In this document: piece by piece, positions 41,029 to 50,090 of the stretch
Layout of the letters: the number at the start of each line of letters is the position of its first letter
Position numbering within the stretch: position 1 is the stretch's first letter
From: Phycisphaerales bacterium
GTDB lineage: Bacteria; Planctomycetota; Phycisphaerae; Phycisphaerales; UBA1924
Direction: 5' to 3'
NCBI GenBank assembly: GCA_029260515.1
Contig: JAJDDC010000040.1
Location: forward strand, 434,001 to 498,000
Length of the DNA stretch: 64,000 bases
Translations under genes and position numbers: made by a program
The notes under the pieces: generated by a model
Database searches by the model: none
The model's input: only the letters and a program-made list of their open reading frames with translations
Told to the model about the DNA's origin: nothing

Positions 41029-41814
41029 ATGGGACTGCTCGACGGGAAGATCGGCCTGGTCACCGGGATCGCCAACGACCGCTCGTACGCCTGGCACATC
41101 GCCAAGGGACTGACCGAGCAGGGCGCGACCTGCGCCTTCGCCCACCTGCCCGGCGAGAAGAACGAACGCCGGACGGCCAAGGCGGTCGAGAAGCTCGGCG
41201 TCTCCAACCCCTGGCTGCACCCGATGGACGCGGGCTCGGACACGGACCTGGACAAGCTGTTCGACGCCTACGCGTCCAAGCACGAGCGGCTGGACTTCAT
41301 CATCCACTCGATCGCGTTCGCCGACCGCGAGTGGCTGGCGGCGGGCAAGTTCATCGAGACGCCCCGCGCCGCGTATCTGCAGGCGATCGACATCTCGGCG
41401 TACACACTGGCGGCGATGGCCAGGCGCGGACGCGAGCAGATGCGGGCATCGGGCGGCGGCTCGATCATGGCGATGAGCTACTACGGCGGGGAGAAGGTCG
41501 TCCCGGGGTACAACGTCATGGGCGTCGCGAAGGCGGCGCTCGAGTGCACGGCGAGGTACCTGGCCGCCGAACTGGGCGCCGACAACATCCGCGTGAACGT
41601 GATCTCGGGCGGGTACCTGCGGACGCTGGCCTCGTCGGCTGTCGGGGGCACGGACACGATGGACGAGATGGCCCAGCGCAAGTCGCCCCTGCGCCGGGGC
41701 GTCGAGGGCGACGACGTGGGCGGGACGGCGGTCTACCTTGCCAGCCCCCTGTCCAAGGGCGTGACGGGCGAGACGATCTACGTGGACTGCGGCGTGAACA
41801 CGATCGGCGTCTGA
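41029..41814 (+). CDS. fabI: Enoyl-[acyl-carrier-protein] reductase FabI
   Basis: A 261-residue NADH-dependent enoyl-ACP reductase that completes each round of fatty acid elongation. Cofactor binding shows GIANDRSYAWHIA near the N-terminus. The catalytic pair is Tyr and Lys in a Y-x6-K spacing (YNVMGVAK), and the second Tyr precedes it in MSYYG. CAGGAGG lies 7 nt before the ATG at 41029. It is divergent from nadC, with the 110-bp gap between them carrying the nadC -10 and the fabI ribosome site. Confidence 0.96.
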   Translation: MGLLDGKIGLVTGIANDRSYAWHIAKGLTEQGATCAFAHLPGEKNERRTAKAVEKLGVSNPWLHPMDAGSDTDLDKLFDAYASKHERLDFIIHSIAFADREWLAAGKFIETPRAAYLQAIDISAYTLAAMARRGREQMRASGGGSIMAMSYYGGEKVVPGYNVMGVAKAALECTARYLAAELGADNIRVNVISGGYLRTLASSAVGGTDTMDEMAQRKSPLRRGVEGDDVGGTAVYLASPLSKGVTGETIYVDCGVNTIGV

Positions 41815-41848
41815 GTTCGTTATCTCCCCATATATAGTGGTTCGTTCG

Positions 41849-41856
41849 GCCGATAA
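41849..41856 (+). promoter_or_regulatory. GCCGATAA box, sigma-28-like -10
   Basis: An exact match to the FliA (sigma-28) -10 octamer, 45 nt before the ATG at 41902. The -35 region (TATATAGT at 41831) matches TAAAGTTT poorly. The flank is unusually AT-rich for this window. Confidence 0.35.
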
Positions 41857-41901
41857 CTACGATGTGTCGTTGTTTTTGGCTTTGGCCCGCCCTCGGAACC
41901 G

Positions 41902-42201
41902 ATGTCAGTCGCGATGACCGGCGCCATCAACAACGTTGCCGCCAGCTCGATCGCGGGCGCCCCGCAGCAGTCGCGGTCGGTCTCGAAAGAGAACCGCAAG
42001 GCCGACGAGGCGGAGGCGCGACGCAAGGGCATCCGCGACGAGTTCAAGAAGAGCGTGAACGAGGCGCTCGAGGCGGACGCGGTGCGCAGCGCGAAGGACC
42101 CGACGCAGGAAGAGTCCCGCGAGGACCGCGAGGAGCACGACGTGGGATACCACAAGCGTGACGATGGCGGGGAGCAGACGCGGATCGATCTGAGCGCATA
42201 A
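41902..42201 (+). CDS. Small hydrophilic protein of unknown function
   Basis: A 99-residue protein I cannot assign. The N-terminal 30 residues are Ala/Ser/Gly-rich (AINNVAASSIAGAPQQ), the middle is a charged helix (KADEAEARRKGIRDEFKKSVNEAL), and the tail ends RIDLSA after an acidic stretch. The frame at 41862-42161 that overlaps it has lower-quality composition. A sigma-28-like -10 box upstream hints at flagellar or motility regulation. It converges with sdhB, with a strong hairpin in between. Confidence 0.6.
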   Translation: MSVAMTGAINNVAASSIAGAPQQSRSVSKENRKADEAEARRKGIRDEFKKSVNEALEADAVRSAKDPTQEESREDREEHDVGYHKRDDGGEQTRIDLSA

Positions 42202-42254
42202 GCCGGGCTCTCACGCGCGGTCGAGACCGGGTAGAAGACAAAGCAGACGGAACC

Positions 42255-42277
42255 CCCTCTCCCCAACGGGGAGAGGG
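42255..42277. terminator. Hairpin between converging small gene and sdhB
   Basis: A perfect 10-bp stem, CCCTCTCCCC with GGGGAGAGGG, around AAC. It could terminate both strands and shares its core with the repeat inserted in mnmA at 1277-1315. No T-run follows. Confidence 0.65.
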
Positions 42278-42287
42278 AGCAGGATGC

Positions 42288-43139
42288 TCACTTGCCCTGG
42301 AAGAAACGGGCGAATGCGCGGAGGGTAACCTGGCGTCCGATGGCGGCGATGGACTCGGTCAGGGGGATGCCCTTGGGGCAGGCCTTGACGCAGTTCTGGG
42401 CGTTGCCGCAGTCGGTGACGCCGCCGGGGGTCATGAGCTCGTCGAGGCGGTCGGGCTTGAGTTCCTTGCCGGTCGGGTGCTCGTTGAAGAGGCGGGCCTG
42501 GCTGATGGCGTGGGCGCCGACGAAGGAGGTGTCCCACTTTGATTCGTCGTCCTCGTGCGTGTACTGGGGGCACGCCTCGAGGCAGCAGCCACACGACATG
42601 CACTCGGACATGCCGTAGCGGTCCTGCTGGCTGGCGGGGTCTTCCTTTGGGCCTGCGCCCAGGTCGTACGTTCCGTCGATGGGGACCCAGGCCTTGACAC
42701 GGGTGAGGGCGTGGAAAAGACGCGAGCGATCGACCCAGAGGTCTCGGACGACGGGGAACTTGCTCATGGGTTCGAGTGTGATGGTGTCGCCCTCGCGCGG
42801 GGCGTACTCGTCGAGCAGGCACGAGCAGGACTGGCGGGCGTGCCCGTTGATGACCATGGTGCAGGCGCCGCAGACCTCTTCGAGGCAGTTGGCGTCGTAG
42901 ACGACGGGGGTTGTGTGCGTGGCGTCAGCTGTGACCGGGTTTGCGGCGATGTGCTTGAGGGCGGCGATCACGTTCATACCCGGCTCGACGGGGACCTTGA
43001 ACGACTCCCAGCGGGCTGGCTTGCCGGGGCCGTCGCATCGCTTGATCTTGAGTATGACGGTGCGCCCGGGGAGGGCGCGCTCGCGGTTGGCGCGGCGCCA
43101 GGCGGCGGTGGAGTCGTGGGCGTAGGCGGTGGTCGGCAT
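42288..43139 (-). CDS. sdhB: Succinate dehydrogenase iron-sulfur subunit
   Basis: A 283-residue electron-transfer subunit. The [2Fe-2S] cysteines are in CLEEVCGAC and the following RQSC. The [4Fe-4S] and [3Fe-4S] ligands are in CMSCGCCLEACP and CGNAQNCVKACPKGIPL. It passes electrons from SdhA to the membrane cytochrome. It is the last gene of the sdhCAB operon, 21 bp after sdhA, with GAGGAAG before the ATG. This order and the single cytochrome gene are those of the Bacillus-type (menaquinone) enzymes. Confidence 0.95.
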   Translation of the reverse strand: MPTTAYAHDSTAAWRRANRERALPGRTVILKIKRCDGPGKPARWESFKVPVEPGMNVIAALKHIAANPVTADATHTTPVVYDANCLEEVCGACTMVINGHARQSCSCLLDEYAPREGDTITLEPMSKFPVVRDLWVDRSRLFHALTRVKAWVPIDGTYDLGAGPKEDPASQQDRYGMSECMSCGCCLEACPQYTHEDDESKWDTSFVGAHAISQARLFNEHPTGKELKPDRLDELMTPGGVTDCGNAQNCVKACPKGIPLTESIAAIGRQVTLRAFARFFQGK

Positions 43140-43160
43140 GGCGCCTGACTTCCTCTCTGG

Positions 43161-45146
43161 CTAGGTCGCGCTCGCCGGCTCGCGATCGGTCACCGGGGAC
43201 TTCTTGTCGCTGGCCTTCTGGCCGTACGTCCGGGCCCTGGGGCGGACGAGGTCGGCGCGGACAGGGCGGAACTCGAGCGTGTGCGTGCCGTCGGGGTTGT
43301 GGCGGGCGACGGTCGTGCGCATGAAGTTGTCGTCGTCGCGGTCTGGAAAATCCGTTCGGTAGTGCGAGCCGCGGGACTCACGGCGGGCCAGGCTGCCCTG
43401 GGCGATGACCTCGGCCAGCACGAGCATGTCCCCCACCGCCCGCGCGAAGCTGAGCGTCTGGTTCGTCCACATCGCGCCGTCGGCCAGGCGCACACCCGCG
43501 TACCGCTCGCGCAGCTGTGCGAGCTTGGCCAGGCACCGTTCCATCCGGGGGCCGGCCTTGACGACGGTGCACGCCGCGGTCATCTCGTCGCCCATCTCCT
43601 TGGCGATCGCGTAGGGGTTGTGGGCGGCGTCGGTCGGGTCCGGGTTGTCGGAGGCGGTCGCGACGAGGCGGTCGGCCTTTGACTGCTCTTGCGCCACGAC
43701 ACGGTCGAAGACGGATTGGTCGATGTCGGTGGTGGGCTCGTGGCTGGGCTCGGCGGTCTGGATGTAATTGACGACAGACGTGCCGCAGAACAGCCCATCG
43801 AAGATGCACGAGAGCAGGGCGTTGGCGCCGAGGCGTGTGGCGCCGTGGTAGGCGAAGTTGACCTCGCCGAAGGCGTACAGGCCCGTGATGTTGGTCATCA
43901 TGTTGTTGGTGGCGCCGTGCTTCATGCCGCGCCCGGCCTGGGTATCGACGGGCGTCGGATCGCCCGGCCTGTGCTCGCCCCAGGCGTGGTCGGGGTGGTA
44001 GGCGCCCTCGGTGTAGGTGGTCCACATGCCGCCCATGGAGTAGTGGACGCCGGGGAAGATGCGCATGGGGGTCTTGCGTGGATCGTCGCCGACGAACTTC
44101 TCATAGATCTCGATGATGCCGCCGAGCTTGCGGTCGAGCTCCTCGGGGTCCTTGTGGGTGAGGTCGAGGTAGACCTGGTTCTGGCCTCCGACGCCCATGC
44201 CCTGGTTGACGCAGATGTCGAAGATCTCACGGCTGGCGATGTCGCGGGGGACGAGGTTGCCGTAGGCGGGGTACTTCTCCTCGAGGAAGTACAGGCGTTC
44301 AGCTTCGGGGATGTCGGTGGGCTTGCGTGTGTCGCCCTGCTTGCGTGGGACCCAGACGCGCCCGCCCTCGCCACGGGCGGACTCGCTCATCAGGCGCAGC
44401 TTGTCGGCGCCGGGTATGGCGGTCGGGTGGACCTGGATCATCTCGGCGTTGGCGTACCACGCGCCGGCCTGGTAGCAGCGGCTGGCGGCGCCGCCGGTGC
44501 AGATGACCGAGTTGGTGGACTTGCCAAAGACGAGCCCGCACCCGCCGGTGGCCATGATGACGGCGCCGGCGCGTAAGGCGCGGATCTGCATCGTCCGCAT
44601 ATCCTGGGCGACGATGCCCACGCAGCGCCGGTCGTCGCCCTCGCCCTCGAGCACGGGCCAGAGGAACTCCCAGAACTCGTACTTGGTGACCTTGCCCTCG
44701 GCCTCGTACCGTCTCGTCTGCTCGTCGAGGGCGTAGAGGAGCTGCTGGCCCGTGGTCGCGCCCGCGAAGTGGGTGCGCTTGAACAGGCTGCCGCCGAAGA
44801 GGCGGAGGTCGCGGTTCGATTCGCTTGTCCTGTTGAAGGGCACGCCCATGCGGTCGAGCAGGTCGATGACGCGGGGGGCCCAGTTGGCCATCTCCAGGAC
44901 CGGGTGCTGGTCGGCCAGGTAGTCCCCGCCGTAGATGGTCTCGTCGAAGTGCTGGTACTCGGAGTAGCCCTGCTGGCGTGCGACCTCGTTGCAGGCGTTG
45001 ATCCCGCCCTGGGCGCACACGGAGTGCGACCGCTTGACCGGGACCATGGAGAACAGGTCCACGGGCACACCCGCCTCGGCGATCCGCACACTGGCGGCCA
45101 GGCCCGCCAGGCCGCCACCCACCACGATGACTCGTTCCTTGCTCAT
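43161..45146 (-). CDS. sdhA: Succinate dehydrogenase / fumarate reductase flavoprotein subunit
   Basis: A 661-residue catalytic subunit. The FAD-binding GGGLAGLAASVRIAEAG is at the N-terminus. The covalent FAD histidine is in RSHSVCAQGGINA. Substrate residues lie in PTAIPGADKL and HGATRLGANALLSC. It oxidises succinate in the citric acid cycle or reduces fumarate. It begins 2 bp after sdhC. An open frame extends much further upstream, through sdhC in another frame; the ATG at 45146 is the real start by homology. Confidence 0.96.
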   Translation of the reverse strand: MSKERVIVVGGGLAGLAASVRIAEAGVPVDLFSMVPVKRSHSVCAQGGINACNEVARQQGYSEYQHFDETIYGGDYLADQHPVLEMANWAPRVIDLLDRMGVPFNRTSESNRDLRLFGGSLFKRTHFAGATTGQQLLYALDEQTRRYEAEGKVTKYEFWEFLWPVLEGEGDDRRCVGIVAQDMRTMQIRALRAGAVIMATGGCGLVFGKSTNSVICTGGAASRCYQAGAWYANAEMIQVHPTAIPGADKLRLMSESARGEGGRVWVPRKQGDTRKPTDIPEAERLYFLEEKYPAYGNLVPRDIASREIFDICVNQGMGVGGQNQVYLDLTHKDPEELDRKLGGIIEIYEKFVGDDPRKTPMRIFPGVHYSMGGMWTTYTEGAYHPDHAWGEHRPGDPTPVDTQAGRGMKHGATNNMMTNITGLYAFGEVNFAYHGATRLGANALLSCIFDGLFCGTSVVNYIQTAEPSHEPTTDIDQSVFDRVVAQEQSKADRLVATASDNPDPTDAAHNPYAIAKEMGDEMTAACTVVKAGPRMERCLAKLAQLRERYAGVRLADGAMWTNQTLSFARAVGDMLVLAEVIAQGSLARRESRGSHYRTDFPDRDDDNFMRTTVARHNPDGTHTLEFRPVRADLVRPRARTYGQKASDKKSPVTDREPASAT

Positions 45147-45148
45147 GC

Positions 45149-46015
45149 TCAGTCCTGCGTCTCGGTCATGGCCTGCTCGTTGTGGTCGGTGTCTGCGTCG
45201 GCGTGGCCGTGCTCGGTGATGATCTGGTCGGCGCGGTCCTCGCCGTAGTGTTCGATGAGCATCCGCTCCTCGATGCCCCTCGCCTGGTCGCGGTCGGTGA
45301 TCAGGAAACCGATCACGGAACTCCAGCCGGCGAGCATGAGCCCCGCGCCGAGGGCGGTGCATACGGCGCCCCACCGCTTCTGGGCCTGCTCGGAGACGGT
45401 CAGGCCCCAGGTGATCGCGGCGGTCCACAGGCCGTTGGCGAAGTGGAAGACGAGACTCGTGACGCCCACGAAGTAGAGCAGCGAGACGCCGACGCCTGCG
45501 GGCGTGATCGAGGTGGTCGAGCCGCGGAGCGCGTCGGCGAGCGTCGATGCGGCGAAGTGGTGGCTCCACTGGGCGCCGCCCGGGACGAGGAAGCTCCAGC
45601 CCCAACGCAGCGTCGCGACGTGGTAGAAGATGAACAGGATGCCGATGTACCCGGTCCAGCGCTGCATCGTGTACCGCCAGTTGTCGCGGTAGGCGTAGAG
45701 GCGGACGTTGGGCTTGCCCGAGAGGGCGTATACAACACCGAGCACGGAGTGGAACCCGATCGAGACCCACAGGGTGATCTCGATGAGGAGCAGCCCCGGC
45801 ATGTTGTTGATCCACGCGACCTCGTGCTGGAAAGTCGCGACGCCCCTCGCGAGCCCCTCGGCGTCGGCGCGCGTGTTGATCGCGCCCCAGAGCACCGAGG
45901 AGTTGGTCGTCAGGTGGAAGATCAGGAAGACGCCGATCGGGAGGATCCCCGTCAGCGAGTGCAGGCGCCTGAGCAGCAGGTGATGGCGATGCAGCAACCC
46001 GGCGTTGTCACGCAC
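45149..46015 (-). CDS. sdhC: Succinate dehydrogenase cytochrome b subunit
   Basis: A 288-residue membrane anchor with five hydrophobic helices between residues about 20 and 225, and histidines placed for two haems (LIFHLTTNS, VSIGFHSVLG, FIFYHVATL, LVFHFANGLW). It matches the Bacillus/Wolinella type B cytochrome, which works without a separate SdhD. The C-terminal 60 residues are hydrophilic and His/Asp-rich, an addition to the family. Its start is a GTG at 46015 with AAGGAG upstream. It heads the operon sdhC-sdhA-sdhB. Confidence 0.9.
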   Translation of the reverse strand: MRDNAGLLHRHHLLLRRLHSLTGILPIGVFLIFHLTTNSSVLWGAINTRADAEGLARGVATFQHEVAWINNMPGLLLIEITLWVSIGFHSVLGVVYALSGKPNVRLYAYRDNWRYTMQRWTGYIGILFIFYHVATLRWGWSFLVPGGAQWSHHFAASTLADALRGSTTSITPAGVGVSLLYFVGVTSLVFHFANGLWTAAITWGLTVSEQAQKRWGAVCTALGAGLMLAGWSSVIGFLITDRDQARGIEERMLIEHYGEDRADQIITEHGHADADTDHNEQAMTETQD

Positions 46016-46073
46016 CGGTCGACTCCTTGAACATATCGGGATACTAAACCAACGACACGATCGACGCGCGGCA

Positions 46074-46556
46074 TCAGACCATCGGGGGGGGCTGGCCCTG
46101 CGTCTGGCCCTGCCCCTGGGTCATGCCCTGGGCCTGCTCGGGGCTCAGGCGCCCCTCGGCCGCGGCCTGTGCGACCGCCTTGGAGATCTCGACATACTGG
46201 AGCCGCAGCTCGTTGAGAATGCCCAAGAGGGCCTTGGACTCTGTGTCGGTGAGGTTGCCCTTGGTCTTGTCTTCGAGCACGCCGAGCATGTCGATGTGGA
46301 CCTTGGCCAGATCGAGGGCGACCATGGCCTTGCCGGTCTGGGGATCGGGGAAGGCGCCCATATACATGAGCGCCTGGGTCGCCATGAGGCGGAGCAGGTC
46401 GTCGAAGCTGACGTTCTCGGGGAGACCCGGAGCGCCGTCATCGCCGCCCTCGGCCTTCTTTGCCGCCTCTTTCGAGGCCAGCTTTTCTTTCTCGGCCCGG
46501 GCCGCCGACTTCCAGTCGTCGTCCACGATAATCTTGGGCTGCTCCGGTTCGGACAT
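46074..46556 (-). CDS. DUF1844 family protein
   Basis: A 160-residue soluble protein. The central part (SFDDLLRLMATQALMYMGAFPDPQTGKAMVALDLAKVHIDMLGVLEDKTKGNLT) fits DUF1844. The N-terminus is charged (DDWKSAARAEKEKLASKEAAKK), and the C-terminus ends in a Gln/Gly/Pro-rich tail (QAQGMTQGQGQTQGQ). Function unknown. AGGAGG precedes the ATG, and a TAGGAT box lies about 20 nt further up. It is on the same strand as the sdh operon and 58 bp upstream of it. Confidence 0.88.
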   Translation of the reverse strand: MSEPEQPKIIVDDDWKSAARAEKEKLASKEAAKKAEGGDDGAPGLPENVSFDDLLRLMATQALMYMGAFPDPQTGKAMVALDLAKVHIDMLGVLEDKTKGNLTDTESKALLGILNELRLQYVEISKAVAQAAAEGRLSPEQAQGMTQGQGQTQGQPPPMV

Positions 46557-46627
46557 GAGGCCTCCTGTCTGGGCGATCCTAGCGGTGGGATTCGCCCGGG
46601 GGTGGCACGACGCGAGGGATCTGCGGC

Positions 46628-47977
46628 ATGGCTCAGCGAACGACGCGAGGACTCATGATGACCGGTGGACGGGCGGCGCCGACGGGCGCCCTGCTCGCGG
46701 GCGTCCTGGGCGGGGTGCTCGCCCTTGGCGGGTGCGGGGGCGGCGGGCTGGGCAAGTCCGGCCCGACGCTCTCGCCCGAGGACTTCGCCGCCCCGAGCGG
46801 CGCGCAGCCCGCGACCCAGCACACAGCGGCGGCCCGGGACGAATCGTCGGGCGAGCCGGCGCGTCCCGGCGAACCGGACCCGGGGCCGACGCCCGTGGCG
46901 AGTGACGCCCCGTCGCGGACGCCCCCGGCGGCGCGCGGCACGTCGCGAGGCCCGCGTCTGATCTCGACCCCCGGCGAGCCGGTGCGTTCGACGACGAACG
47001 CGGACGCGGTCGAGGCGCCGGTGCTGGTGAACGCGAAGGTGGGCGACATCAACGGGCGACCGATCTACGCCGACGAGTTTCTGGAGCCGATGGCCGACCG
47101 GCTGCGTGCCGAGGCGGCGCAGAAATCACCGAGCGAGTGGCGGACGTCGGCGCGGATGAATATCCGGCGCCAGCTCGAACTGTTGTTGTCCGACGAGCTG
47201 ATGCGTGCCGAGGCGATCGCGAGTCTGACGCCGGAGCAGAAGCAGGGACTGCGCGCGTTCCTGCAGGGATTCCGGGACGTAAAGGTGCGTGAGAGCCGCG
47301 GGTCGAGCGCGCTGGCCGAGCGCCGGGCGCTCGAAGACACGGGCAAGTCGCTGGACCAGACGCTCAAGGAAGAGGAGGAGGTGACGCTGATCCGCCTGAC
47401 GTTCGCCCAGGAGATCAACAAGCGGGTGAACGTGAGCTGGCGGGACATCGTGCTGCGGTACGAGCAGGACGACGAGAAGTACCGCCCGCCGCCTACCGCC
47501 CGGTTCCGCCTGATCCGTGTGCGGACCGACGACGCGCAGGCGGTGGCGCTGATCGGGGCCTCGCTCGAGGGCGGGGACGCGTTCGAGAGCGTCGCCTCGC
47601 GCCCGGAGAATACGTGGCACTCCGACGACGGGGGCCTGCACGAGGCGGTCTACGAGGGCGAGTACACGGAGGCGGAGTTCTTCGGCGCCGACGCTCTGAA
47701 CGAGAAGGCTCGGACGCTGCACGCGGGCGAGTGGACCGGGCCCTTCGAGCTGGGCACGTCCACGTGCTGGCTCAAGCTCGACGGGATCGAACGCCAGGAA
47801 ATCGACCTGTACGAGGCGCAGCTGGGGATCTACGAGGAGCTGCTCGCCGAGCGGCGCTCTTCGGAGTGGCGCCGGTACATCAACCGCCTCGTCGATCGCG
47901 CGCGCGTGACGGACCTGGACGCGATCCAGGACCGGCTGGTCGAGATCGCGGCCCAGCGGTACGGGCCGAAGGGATAG
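46628..47977 (+). CDS. SurA-like peptidyl-prolyl isomerase family lipoprotein
   Basis: A 449-residue predicted lipoprotein. The signal ends LALGGC with the lipidated Cys at about residue 36, followed by a long Ser/Pro/Gly-rich linker to about residue 135. The SurA/PpiC-type helical domain starts at VGDINGRPIYADEFLEPMADRL. A parvulin-like region follows with FRLIRVRTDDAQ and WTGPFELGTSTCWLKL. Such proteins help fold outer-membrane or exported proteins. The residues of an active parvulin site are only partly conserved. yraN follows 3 bp later. Confidence 0.8.
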   Translation: MAQRTTRGLMMTGGRAAPTGALLAGVLGGVLALGGCGGGGLGKSGPTLSPEDFAAPSGAQPATQHTAAARDESSGEPARPGEPDPGPTPVASDAPSRTPPAARGTSRGPRLISTPGEPVRSTTNADAVEAPVLVNAKVGDINGRPIYADEFLEPMADRLRAEAAQKSPSEWRTSARMNIRRQLELLLSDELMRAEAIASLTPEQKQGLRAFLQGFRDVKVRESRGSSALAERRALEDTGKSLDQTLKEEEEVTLIRLTFAQEINKRVNVSWRDIVLRYEQDDEKYRPPPTARFRLIRVRTDDAQAVALIGASLEGGDAFESVASRPENTWHSDDGGLHEAVYEGEYTEAEFFGADALNEKARTLHAGEWTGPFELGTSTCWLKLDGIERQEIDLYEAQLGIYEELLAERRSSEWRRYINRLVDRARVTDLDAIQDRLVEIAAQRYGPKG

Positions 47978-47980
47978 GGC

Positions 47981-48388
47981 GTGCTGCGGCGCCTCCTCGT
48001 GTCGGCCTCGAACCCCGCCCCGCTCGGGCGGCGGGGCGAGCGGATCGCGGCGAGGTACCTGAAACGGCACGGCTACCGCGTGCTGGCCCGGAATGTCCGG
48101 GCGCCGATGGGCGAGATCGATCTCTTGTGCGAGTCGCCAGACGGGCGCGAGATCGTCGTCGTCGAGGTCAAGACCAGGCGCGCGGGCGGACGCGGGCAGC
48201 CCGAGCCCGAGGCCTCGGTCACACGCCACAAACGCGCCAAGCTCGTCGCCCTCGCCCGCTGGGCGCAGGCGGCGAACCGGTGGCACGACCGCCCGACGCG
48301 GATCGACACGCTCGGCGTGCTCGTTGACGGACGGGGGCGGGCGAGCGTCCGGCACGTGCCCAACGCCGTGGAGGCAAGGGGCGGCTAG
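47981..48388 (+). CDS. UPF0102 / YraN family protein
   Basis: A 135-residue protein with the endonuclease-like fold of YraN: RRGERIAARYLKRHGYRVLARNVRAPMGEIDLLCESPDGREIVVVEVKTR. The E-I-D and V-E-V-K residues match the nuclease-type metal site. The biological role of YraN is not established. It starts with GTG 3 bp after the SurA-like gene and overlaps the histidine kinase tail to tail by 4 bp. Confidence 0.9.
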   Translation: MLRRLLVSASNPAPLGRRGERIAARYLKRHGYRVLARNVRAPMGEIDLLCESPDGREIVVVEVKTRRAGGRGQPEPEASVTRHKRAKLVALARWAQAANRWHDRPTRIDTLGVLVDGRGRASVRHVPNAVEARGG

Positions 48389-50028
48389 TCGCCCCGCGTG
48401 AGCGCGCTCTTGAAGCGGTTCTCGGCGCCCAGCTCGTCGGTCCGCCCCGGGTCGAGACGCTCGGGCATGATGACCGAGAACATCGAGCCCCGCCCGGGCT
48501 CGGAGACGAGCTGGATCTCGCCCTGGAGGACGCCGACGAGCTCGCGGACGATCGCCAGGCCCAGCCCCGCGCCGGTGTGCCCGCGTGTGTGCCCCGAGTC
48601 GAGCTGCTGGAACTTCTCGAAGACGCGGGGCTGGTCCTCGGGGGCGATGCCCGGGCCGTTGTCGATGACGCTGACGCGGATGCGCTCGGGCGCGTCGTCG
48701 GCGGCGTCGGCCTCGCGCAGACGCTCGACGCGGACGACCACCTCGCCCCGCCTGGGCGGGTTCTCCAGGTCCGATGAGAACTTGACCGCGTTCGAGAGCA
48801 GGTTGAACACGACCTGCTGGAACTTGCGGGCGTCGGTCTCGATCAGCGGCACCTCGCCCGAGGACTCGAGGCGGACGTCCACGCCCTTCTGCGTCGCCTG
48901 CGGGTGGATCATGCCCACGAGGCCCTGGCACGCGTCCACGGCGTTGACCGGCTGGATGTCCAGATCGATCTTGCCCGCCTCGAGCTTGGCCATCTCCAGC
49001 AGGCTCTCGATGAGTTCGAGCAGGTTGCGCCCCGCGATCACGATGTTCTCCAGGTAGCGCTGGCGTTTGTCGAGCGAGCGGGCGCCCGTGGGGTTCTCTT
49101 CGGCCTCGCCCGCCTCATCGCGCTCGCGCTTCTCGGCCCGGGCGATCTCGAGAAGCAGCTCGGCGAACCCGATGATCGAGTTGAGGGGCGTGCGCAGCTC
49201 GTGGCTGACGTTCGCCAGGAACTCGCCCTTGAGCTTGGCGGCCTCGTACAACGCGATGTTGGCCTCGGCGACCTCGCTGAGCTTGATGTCCAGAGCGGTG
49301 TTGATCGCGCCGAGCTGGTCCTGCTTGGCGGCCTGGGCCGCGAGCATGAGGTTGAATGTCTCGGCGAGCTGCTCGAACTCGTCGCCCGTGTCCAGTTCGG
49401 CGCGGATCTCCAGGTCGCCGTCGCGGACGCGGTCGGCGGTGCGCCGCAGCGACTCGACAGGGCGGAGGATGAGCCGGTTGGTGATGACCGCGAAGACAAC
49501 CAGCGCAACCGCGAGCACCACCGAGCCGGCGGCCAACACGTAGAGGGTGTTGACCGCCAGCAGCGCGCCCGCGTCCGCGGACTTGCGCTCCGCCAGCACT
49601 ATCGCGTCCACCCCGCCCTGCTGGTCGCGGACCGGGACCGCGTAGCGGTACAGGCGGCTGAGCCCGTCCCAGTCCGAGTCGAACAGCTCGGCGGCTGGCG
49701 AGGCGTCGTCGGCGAAACGGAGCAGCGACCGGGCGATGAAGCGGTCCGAGCGGGCCTCCTGGCGTGCGCGGTCGATCGGGAGTTCCTCGACGACCGTCGC
49801 GCCGAGCACCGAGGGGCGGCGCTGGCCCGGGGTGACGTCCAGCGACCGCCAGGCGCGGACGACCTCGCGGCTGGCCTCTTTCTGGCCCGAGTCCACGAGG
49901 GTGTTCATGCGGATCCAGGGCAGGGAGAGGGCGATGACGATGATGAGGGTGGCCGCGGCGCCGAACAGCAGCAGGCACTTGTTCGCCAGCGAGAGCCCGT
50001 GGAACCACTCTCGCAGAGCCGCGGCCAT
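48385..50028 (-). CDS. Membrane sensor histidine kinase (orphan)
   Basis: A 547-residue two-component kinase. Two membrane helices (about 17-38 and 160-184) flank an extracytoplasmic sensor of some 120 residues. A HAMP domain (about 185-240) follows. The phosphorylated histidine is His276 in ANVSHELRTP, and the ATPase shows NLLSNAVKF, DNGPGI and GAGLGLAI. There is no response regulator beside it, so the partner is unknown. The ATG sits 6 nt after a TAGACT box. It is divergent from miaB. Confidence 0.93.
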   Translation of the reverse strand: MAAALREWFHGLSLANKCLLLFGAAATLIIVIALSLPWIRMNTLVDSGQKEASREVVRAWRSLDVTPGQRRPSVLGATVVEELPIDRARQEARSDRFIARSLLRFADDASPAAELFDSDWDGLSRLYRYAVPVRDQQGGVDAIVLAERKSADAGALLAVNTLYVLAAGSVVLAVALVVFAVITNRLILRPVESLRRTADRVRDGDLEIRAELDTGDEFEQLAETFNLMLAAQAAKQDQLGAINTALDIKLSEVAEANIALYEAAKLKGEFLANVSHELRTPLNSIIGFAELLLEIARAEKRERDEAGEAEENPTGARSLDKRQRYLENIVIAGRNLLELIESLLEMAKLEAGKIDLDIQPVNAVDACQGLVGMIHPQATQKGVDVRLESSGEVPLIETDARKFQQVVFNLLSNAVKFSSDLENPPRRGEVVVRVERLREADAADDAPERIRVSVIDNGPGIAPEDQPRVFEKFQQLDSGHTRGHTGAGLGLAIVRELVGVLQGEIQLVSEPGRGSMFSVIMPERLDPGRTDELGAENRFKSALTRGD

Positions 50029-50034
50029 GGGCGG

Positions 50035-50040
50035 AGTCTA
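50035..50040 (-). promoter_or_regulatory. -10 box of histidine kinase gene, leaderless type
   Basis: TAGACT on the minus strand, ending exactly 6 nt before the ATG at 50028. There is no Shine-Dalgarno. Confidence 0.5.
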
Positions 50041-50076
50041 TTCCGTGGGGCGTGGCCCTGCGGATCGGGCGCCGCG

Positions 50077-50082
50077 TAGCAT
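50077..50082 (+). promoter_or_regulatory. -10 box of miaB
   Basis: TAGCAT ending 8 nt before the ATG at 50091. It supports that start over a GTG further upstream. Confidence 0.4.
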
Positions 50083-50090
50083 CGTCCCTG

